A stretch of DNA of 10,848 nt from an uncultured Lachnospiraceae bacterium (GTDB lineage Bacteria > Bacillota > Clostridia > Lachnospirales > Lachnospiraceae). Made by a program: the position numbers and the translations under genes. Position 1 is the first letter of the stretch. Every line of letters starts with the position of its first letter. The notes under the pieces are model-generated. The model was given only the letters and a program-made list of their open reading frames with translations, made no database searches and was not told the origin of the DNA. The DNA is taken from positions 1 through 10,848 of the forward strand of contig CAOKHR010000058.1 in NCBI GenBank assembly GCA_948468325.1, in the 5' to 3' direction. Of the stretch, positions 6,628 to 10,848 are shown in pieces.

Positions 6628-8088
6628 TTTTTTGGAAATTTTCTTTGTAAAAAGATCTTTCCATGCCGCCGGATGAAACAGAATCAAAAGAGGAAAGAGC
6701 TCTAACCGTCCGGCCATCATGTCAAACATCAGCACATATTTTGAAAAGACAGAAAAATGTCCGAAATTTTGTGTGGGCCCGACTGCTTTGAGGCCGGGGC
6801 CGATGTTATTAATCGTTGCCGCAACGGCAGTAAAATTAGAGGTCAAATCTTTGCCGTCAAGAGAAACTGCAAGTACAGAAACAGAAAAAATTATAATAAA
6901 AGTAATGACATATACATTTGTGGAACGGACAACATCGTGTTCTATCGGCTTGCCGTCCATTTTGATTTTTTTAATGCTTTTTGGATGAATATAGCCGTTC
7001 ATCTCTTTGACAATTGTTTTAGCCAGGACAATAAAGCGGGAGACTTTAATTCCGCCTCCGGTGCTTCCGGCACAGGCTCCGATAAACATCAATAGCACAA
7101 GTACAGTCTGGCTTGTTTTCGGCCACAGGTCAAAGTCCGTGGAAGAAAATCCCGTGGTAGTGATGATGGAACCGACCTGAAATGAGGCGTGTGTCAGCGC
7201 TTCAAAAATTCCCGAACAGGTATTTAAAATATTAAAGAAAATAATACAGACAGAAACCAGGATAATGATAAAATATGCACGCACTTCTTCCATAAAAAAA
7301 GCTTTTTTCACTTTTCCGAATAACAGCAGGTAATATGCATTAAAATTAACGCCAAAGAGTATCATAAATATGGTGACAACCCACTGCAGGTAAGGAGAGT
7401 AACTCACAAAGCTGTCATTTTTTATCCCGAAGCCTCCGGTTCCGGCAGTTCCGAAGCTGGTCGTTAAGGCGTCAAACAGCGGCATGCGGCCAAGCAGCAG
7501 AAAGATTACTTCAATTACCGTCATGGCAAAGTAAATAATATATAAGATGCGCGCTGTATAACGGATTTTTGGAACAAGTTTTCCTACGGAGGGGCCGGGG
7601 CTTTCTGCACGCATCAGATTGATATGGGAGCCTCCGCTAAGCGGAATAACGGCAAGCAGAAATACAAGTACGCCCATACCGCCAATCCAGTGGGTAAAGC
7701 TTCTCCAAAACAGTGCGCAGTGAGAGAGCGCTTCTACATCGCTTAAAATACTTGCACCTGTTGTTGTAAAACCTGAAATTGTTTCAAATAAAGCATCTGC
7801 AAAGGAGGGGATTTCCCCGCTTAGATAAAAAGGGAGGCATCCGAAAAAGCTTAACAAAATCCAGCTTAAAGCAGTCGTGATGCAGCCTTCTTTTAAGTAG
7901 AAAACCTGGCTGGCCGGAGGTTTTTTTGTCATAAAAAAGCCAAGGATAATACATACGGCTGCTACGCTGATGTAATAGATCCCTTCATTTTCAAAGTAGA
8001 TGCCGGATACAATAGCAGGCAGAAATAAAAGAAGGCCTTCTATTTTCAGTACATTGCCTAAAATAAATCGAATGATTGAACTGTTCAT
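6625..8088 (-). CDS. trkH: TrkH/KtrB-family potassium transporter, membrane subunit
   Basis: Membrane pore subunit of a Trk/Ktr potassium-uptake system. The 487-residue protein carries four repeated membrane-pore-membrane units, whose selectivity-filter segments can be read in order: TTTGAS (108-113), GTAGTGGFG (213-221), ITTTGFSS (309-316) and INNIGPGL (426-433). Other family hallmarks are THWIGGMG (132-139), the GSTGGGIKVSR segment after the third filter (341-351), and the C-terminal AGRLELFPLLILF (459-471). The length is close to E. coli TrkH. GGGAGGA (8093-8099) lies just before the ATG, 12 nt after the trkA stop, so both subunits are made from one message. The 3' end merges with the bidirectional terminator. 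All four filters look intact. The name trkH rather than ktrB rests on the partner having tandem RCK domains. Confidence 0.94.
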   Translation of the reverse strand: MNSSIIRFILGNVLKIEGLLLFLPAIVSGIYFENEGIYYISVAAVCIILGFFMTKKPPASQVFYLKEGCITTALSWILLSFFGCLPFYLSGEIPSFADALFETISGFTTTGASILSDVEALSHCALFWRSFTHWIGGMGVLVFLLAVIPLSGGSHINLMRAESPGPSVGKLVPKIRYTARILYIIYFAMTVIEVIFLLLGRMPLFDALTTSFGTAGTGGFGIKNDSFVSYSPYLQWVVTIFMILFGVNFNAYYLLLFGKVKKAFFMEEVRAYFIIILVSVCIIFFNILNTCSGIFEALTHASFQVGSIITTTGFSSTDFDLWPKTSQTVLVLLMFIGACAGSTGGGIKVSRFIVLAKTIVKEMNGYIHPKSIKKIKMDGKPIEHDVVRSTNVYVITFIIIFSVSVLAVSLDGKDLTSNFTAVAATINNIGPGLKAVGPTQNFGHFSVFSKYVLMFDMMAGRLELFPLLILFHPAAWKDLFTKKISKK

Positions 8089-8100
8089 TGTATCCTCCCG

Positions 8101-9489
8101 CTATCTCAAAATATCCATAATATCCTTAAAGCCTGTGTGAGTTGTAACAATCATAACGCTGTCTCCAACCTGTATCGTGTCCTGGCCGCTTGGAATCAGG
8201 ATGGAACCGTTGCGGCTGATAAAGGAAACAAGGAGGTGATCCTTTAAGGGGAGATTCATCAGAGGAACATTTGTCACTCTGGAATCTTCGTAAACGCGGA
8301 ATTCTATGGCTTCTACGCGGTAATCGAACATATGGTAAAGCGTTTCAATATTGCTGTCCATGGAATTTTTCTTGGCACGGACATATGCAATGATAGCTTC
8401 TGAGGTGATATACCGCGGATAAATGACACTTCCCAAATCCAGGCGGCTTATGACGCTTTTAAAGGAAAGATGATTGATCTTTGTAATCACTTTTGCGCTG
8501 GAAACCTGTCTTGCATGTAGGGTAAGAAGCACATTTTCCTCATCTACTCCGGTCAATGCAATGAAAGACTCTGTATATTCAATCCCTTCTTCCAGCAAAA
8601 GTCCGGGGTCTGTACCGTCGCCATTGATGATAATTGCTTTTGGCAGAAGTGTGCTGAGTTCTTCGCAGCGCCGCCTGTCACGCTCGATAATTTTAACCGA
8701 GATTCCGGCGTTAATCAGCTGAATGGCAAGGTAATAAGTTGCTTTGCCGCCGCCGATAATCATGGCATTTTTTACCTGCCGGGTTTTAAAACCAATCGTT
8801 TCCAAAAAGTTCTTGGCAATCTTGCGGGTAGCTACAAAAGAAATCGTATCTCCTGTTTCCATTTGAAAGCTGCCGTCAGGGATGTAGACTTCACCGTTAC
8901 GTTCAATGGCGCAGATTAATATATCGGGTGCGAGGTTTTTGCCCAGATAGGCAATGCTCATGCCGCTTAAAATATTGCCGTCAGGAACCTTAAATTTGAT
9001 CAACTCTGCCTGACCGTGTGCAAACGTGTTAACCTCAAGTGCAGTAGGAAGGTAAAGGATGCGCGCGGCTTCTTTGGATGCTTCCAGCTCAGGATTGATA
9101 ATCATAGCCAGCCCCAGCGTTTCACGGAGATAATTGGCTTCACTGCTGTAATCAGGCGTGCGTACCCTGGCAATAGCAGCGCAGTTGCCGACCTGTTTTG
9201 CTACAGTACAGCAAAGCAGATTCAATTCATCAGAGTTTGTAACTGCAATGATTAAATCTGCGTCTTCAATACCGGCTTCTATTTGCACATTATAACTGGC
9301 TCCGTTTCCGGCAAGTCCCATAATGTCATACATACTTGCGATTTCCTGAACCTTCTGTGCATTATTGTCAATAATTGTAATATCATGCCCCTCTTTGCCA
9401 AGCTGCTCGATGAGCGTAGTTCCTACTTTTCCGCAGCCGACAATAATAATATTTAATCCTGGATGGACAGGATTTTTAGCTTTTATCAT
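8101..9489 (-). CDS. trkA: Trk system potassium uptake regulatory subunit TrkA (tandem RCK)
   Basis: Peripheral cytoplasmic subunit that binds nucleotides and gates the TrkH pore. It is 462 residues with two complete RCK units in tandem. RCK-N 1 begins IIIVGCGKVG (14-23), with the acidic residue D41 at the end of the second beta strand as expected for NAD(H)-type binding. RCK-C 1 spans about 150-228. RCK-N 2 begins MIIGGGKATYY (243-253), with E269 in the equivalent acidic position. RCK-C 2 spans about 385-460. The double-RCK layout distinguishes TrkA from the single-RCK KtrA. The chosen ATG lies 11 nt after an AGGAGG, slightly far, and gives about 11 residues before the conserved first strand; no better in-frame start is visible. 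It is the first gene of a trkA-trkH operon with its own promoter. Its leader carries a hairpin around the ribosome binding site. Confidence 0.95.
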   Translation of the reverse strand: MIKAKNPVHPGLNIIIVGCGKVGTTLIEQLGKEGHDITIIDNNAQKVQEIASMYDIMGLAGNGASYNVQIEAGIEDADLIIAVTNSDELNLLCCTVAKQVGNCAAIARVRTPDYSSEANYLRETLGLAMIINPELEASKEAARILYLPTALEVNTFAHGQAELIKFKVPDGNILSGMSIAYLGKNLAPDILICAIERNGEVYIPDGSFQMETGDTISFVATRKIAKNFLETIGFKTRQVKNAMIIGGGKATYYLAIQLINAGISVKIIERDRRRCEELSTLLPKAIIINGDGTDPGLLLEEGIEYTESFIALTGVDEENVLLTLHARQVSSAKVITKINHLSFKSVISRLDLGSVIYPRYITSEAIIAYVRAKKNSMDSNIETLYHMFDYRVEAIEFRVYEDSRVTNVPLMNLPLKDHLLVSFISRNGSILIPSGQDTIQVGDSVMIVTTHTGFKDIMDILR

Positions 9490-9492
9490 TTT

Positions 9493-9516
9493 AACATAAT
9501 CCTCCTGTATTATGTT
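9493..9516 (-). promoter_or_regulatory. Leader hairpin presenting the trkA ribosome binding site in its loop
   Basis: In the trkA mRNA direction, AACATAAT (9516-9509) and ATTATGTT (9500-9493) form a perfect 8-bp stem around the 8-nt loop ACAGGAGG. The only ribosome binding sequence for trkA, AGGAGG (9506-9501), sits in that loop. The trkA ATG at 9489 is three nucleotides beyond the stem base. The stem is A/U-rich, so a marginal or condition-dependent fold is likely. The inverted repeat is seen directly; a role in translation control or in 5'-end stability is inference. Confidence 0.6.
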
Positions 9517-9525
9517 GGTACACCA

Positions 9526-9538
9526 GCTATATTATAGC
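9526..9538. repeat. 13-bp palindrome over the trkA -10 box
   Basis: GCTATA (9526-9531) and TATAGC (9533-9538) form a perfect inverted repeat with a single central base, covering the whole -10 element. Such a position would suit an operator, but a TATA-rich sequence can be palindromic by chance, so the call is tentative. Confidence 0.35.
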
Positions 9539-9559
9539 ACCCCATTTCAAAAAAAACAG
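9531..9559 (-). promoter_or_regulatory. Sigma-A-type promoter for trkA-trkH
   Basis: On the minus strand a consensus TATAAT (9536-9531) is preceded by TGC, giving an extended -10 element (TGCTATAAT). The best-placed -35 with a 17-nt spacer is CTGTTT (9559-9554), which matches TTGACA poorly; the extended -10 and the nearby T-tracts may compensate. Transcription would begin near 9524, leaving a leader of roughly 35 nt that contains the trkA ribosome binding hairpin. Confidence 0.75.
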
Positions 9560-9580
9560 TATATGATTCAAAAAAAAACA
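9546..9580. repeat. Two phased A-tracts (direct repeat) upstream of the trkA promoter
   Basis: The plus strand shows TTC followed by 8 A and CA (9546-9558) and again TTC, 9 A and CA (9567-9580). The unit starts are 21 bp apart, about two turns of the helix, so intrinsic bends would add up on one face. Relative to the predicted start near 9524 the tracts centre near -29 and -50; the outer one is where an UP-element or bent-DNA enhancer would lie. Confidence 0.55.
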
Positions 9581-9594
9581 ATTTTTGTAACGGT

Positions 9595-10404
9595 TCATTC
9601 CAGAACATCCTTCTGGGATAGTTTGTCCTTAAGTTCTACCGTATCAGCCCAGAAACGTTTTGGAATATTTTGAATCTGAAGTTTATCGTTTTGCCGCTCC
9701 CTGATGGCAATTGTATCAAAAAAGGCACGCCAGAGTTTTTGGAAACGCTCTTCATCCGGCGAAAAATCATGGAGGAGATTTGGATTCAGAGAAGAGGCGT
9801 CCGCGATTAAATAGTTTTTGGAAGCACTGTGGACGGCTGCAGTCTGGTGGACGGCATCATATATGATAAAATTTTCAAGCGGCAGCCGGTTTGTAAAATG
9901 TTCGGCCAAAATAGGAAGTACATCATTTTTCGGATGAACCCGTGCAAGTAAAATACCGTTTTTAAGTTCAGCAAAGCGCAGAAATTCCAGCAGATGATGC
10001 GCTTCATTTGAAGTCTGGCGGCATAGCTCAAAAATGCAGGAGATACAGGTCTCGCCCAGATATTCTAAAACTTTTGCGCCTTCCGGCAGGGCAAGCGCCA
10101 TAACAATTGTCTGATAAATGGCGTTTGCCTTGTCCATGGATAATTTCCGGCAGCTTCCGTCTGCCATGGCACACCGGCAGATGGTGTCATAAAATCCGAC
10201 GCCGAGCCGCCGGATTAAGGTCTGCGACACTTTCCGGCTTTTATAAAAATCGGGTGTAACGGGAATATATTCCGCAAAGAGTGTCAGAGTTTGGTTACTG
10301 GCAGAGGAAAGCTGTATATTTTTATGGCCCAGACGGCTTGCCCAGGCATCGTAAACACCGGTAAAAATACCGTCAATACTGTCTTCACATTGGAACACAT
10401 ACAT
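9595..10404 (-). CDS. DUF4130 / TIGR03915-type protein, putative DNA-metabolism partner of a radical SAM enzyme
   Basis: A 269-residue soluble protein of the family annotated as 'probable DNA metabolism protein' (DUF4130). It begins MYVFQCEDSIDGIFTGVYDAW, the usual start of the family. The DUF4130 domain occupies about residues 85-255, with conserved segments FLRFAEL (141-147), a HF-x-x-R-LP stretch leading to FIIYD (169-183), and LWRAFFDTIAIRERQN (224-239) followed by IPKRFW (247-252). The biochemical role of the family is undefined as far as I know; relatives are fused or linked to uracil-DNA-glycosylase-like domains, which suggests DNA repair or modification. The frame is open 40 codons further up, but the ATG at 10404 has an ideal AGGAGG 8 nt upstream and the extra residues would overlap the partner gene and resemble no family sequence. 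It overlaps the upstream gene by 20 nt. Confidence 0.85.
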   Translation of the reverse strand: MYVFQCEDSIDGIFTGVYDAWASRLGHKNIQLSSASNQTLTLFAEYIPVTPDFYKSRKVSQTLIRRLGVGFYDTICRCAMADGSCRKLSMDKANAIYQTIVMALALPEGAKVLEYLGETCISCIFELCRQTSNEAHHLLEFLRFAELKNGILLARVHPKNDVLPILAEHFTNRLPLENFIIYDAVHQTAAVHSASKNYLIADASSLNPNLLHDFSPDEERFQKLWRAFFDTIAIRERQNDKLQIQNIPKRFWADTVELKDKLSQKDVLE

Positions 10405-10848
10405 TTTGGCCACCTCCTGATACCATGTCGTCAAAAAGCGAAATCTGCCGATAACTCTCTTCCCGCAATTCTCTTGGAATCTGTGTCCTGTCAGAAAGCA
10501 GATTCCGGCAGATGTAATCTTCATTTAGTTTGATGGGATACATCATGCGGCCGGCGCAGGTAATGAAATAAAGGGCGCGTTTTAATACGACTCCCATTTT
10601 TTTTAAATCGGGAAAATCCAGTGTACAGCCGCGTCTTGCTTTTACGATGCGTTTTGCGGATTTGGCTCCGATGCCGGGAACCCTCAGCAGCGTTTTATAG
10701 TCCGCAGAGTGGATTTCTACCGGAAAGTATTCCAGATGACGAAGCGCCCAGTCGCATTTCGGGTCCAGATAAATGTTGAAATTCGGACGGTCAGAAGAAA
10801 GCAGCTCGTCAACGGTAAAGTGATAGTAGCGGAGCAGCCAGTCAGCCT
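10385..10848 (-). CDS. Putative DNA modification/repair radical SAM protein, C-terminal part (5'-truncated by the window edge)
   Basis: The last 153 residues of a protein that enters from the right edge. They match the C-terminal region of the radical SAM family linked to DUF4130 and UDG-like proteins (TIGR03916 type). Visible features, numbered from the first full codon at 10846, are ADWLLRYYHFTVDELL (1-16), LDPKCDWALRH (27-37), and a helix-hairpin-helix element around LLRVPGIGAKSAKRIVKAR (53-71), a non-specific DNA-binding motif common in repair proteins. The tail ends in ISLFDDMVSGGG before the stop. The iron-sulfur CxxxCxxC motif expected in the N-terminal barrel lies outside the window, so the radical SAM assignment rests on the C-terminal match and the neighbour. 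The gene runs directly into the DUF4130 gene with a 20-nt overlap, as is typical of this conserved pair. Confidence 0.82.
   Translation of the reverse strand, partial: ADWLLRYYHFTVDELLSSDRPNFNIYLDPKCDWALRHLEYFPVEIHSADYKTLLRVPGIGAKSAKRIVKARRGCTLDFPDLKKMGVVLKRALYFITCAGRMMYPIKLNEDYICRNLLSDRTQIPRELREESYRQISLFDDMVSGGGQNVCVPM
10413..10418 (-). promoter_or_regulatory. Ribosome binding site fixing the DUF4130 gene start
   Basis: AGGAGG on the minus strand is 8 nt from the ATG at 10404 and lies within the last codons of the upstream radical SAM gene. It decides against the longer in-frame start at 10524. Confidence 0.85.

Noticed and set aside
9568..9594. Possible intrinsic terminator for the DUF4130 gene (ACAA-AAA-TTGT followed by nine T on the minus strand)
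   Set aside because: The stem is only 4 bp and nearly all A/U, too weak to call; the T-run is better explained as part of the A-tract repeat upstream of the trk promoter. Read-through into trkA is possible.
10405..10524. Longer start for the DUF4130 protein at 10524
   Set aside because: The extra 40 residues overlap the end of the radical SAM gene out of frame and are not family-like; the ATG at 10404 has an ideal AGGAGG.
1..10848. Mobile elements, CRISPR arrays, tRNA or rRNA genes
   Set aside because: No transposase or integrase coding, spaced direct repeats, terminal inverted repeats or tRNA-like cloverleaf sequence was seen on either strand; nearly all of the window is accounted for by housekeeping-type genes.

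Overview
The window looks like a chromosomal stretch from a Gram-positive anaerobe of the Clostridia, most likely the Lachnospiraceae. This is an inference from overall protein character (a long M29-type aminopeptidase, clostridial-type PurN and PurD, the paired radical SAM/DUF4130 genes), from strong AGGAGG-type ribosome binding sites, and from tightly packed operons with moderate GC (about mid-40s percent by eye). No sign of a plasmid, phage, transposon, CRISPR array, tRNA or rRNA was found.

Positions 1-6588, plus strand: one tightly packed gene string. It begins with the 3' part of an M29-family aminopeptidase gene that enters from outside the window. Four de novo purine biosynthesis genes follow, purE-purM-purN-purD (AIR carboxylation, AIR synthesis, GAR formylation, GAR synthesis), then a ten-helix EamA/DMT transporter and a HAD-family phosphatase. 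The last five junctions are 12 nt, a 7-nt overlap, a 4-nt overlap, 0 nt and a 4-nt overlap, so translational coupling is likely. No promoter is visible inside the string. It ends at a very strong hairpin terminator (6586-6627).

Positions 6625-9489, minus strand: a potassium-uptake pair, trkA (tandem-RCK regulatory subunit) followed 12 nt later by trkH (membrane channel subunit). They converge on the terminator that closes the purine string, and that hairpin contains the stop codons of both convergent genes. The trk pair has its own promoter in the 105-nt gap 9490-9594: an extended -10 box, two A-tracts about two helical turns apart, and a short leader in which an 8-bp hairpin holds the trkA ribosome binding site in its loop.

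Positions 9595-10848, minus strand: a DUF4130 protein and, overlapping it by 20 nt upstream, the C-terminal part of its partner, a radical SAM protein of the 'putative DNA modification/repair' family with a helix-hairpin-helix DNA-binding motif. This pair is a conserved but functionally undefined module and is the best candidate here for poorly described biology.

The longest gap without a gene is 105 nt (9490-9594), so there is no uncharacterised non-coding stretch above 300 bases. The most notable non-coding signals are the trkA leader and the shared-stop bidirectional terminator.
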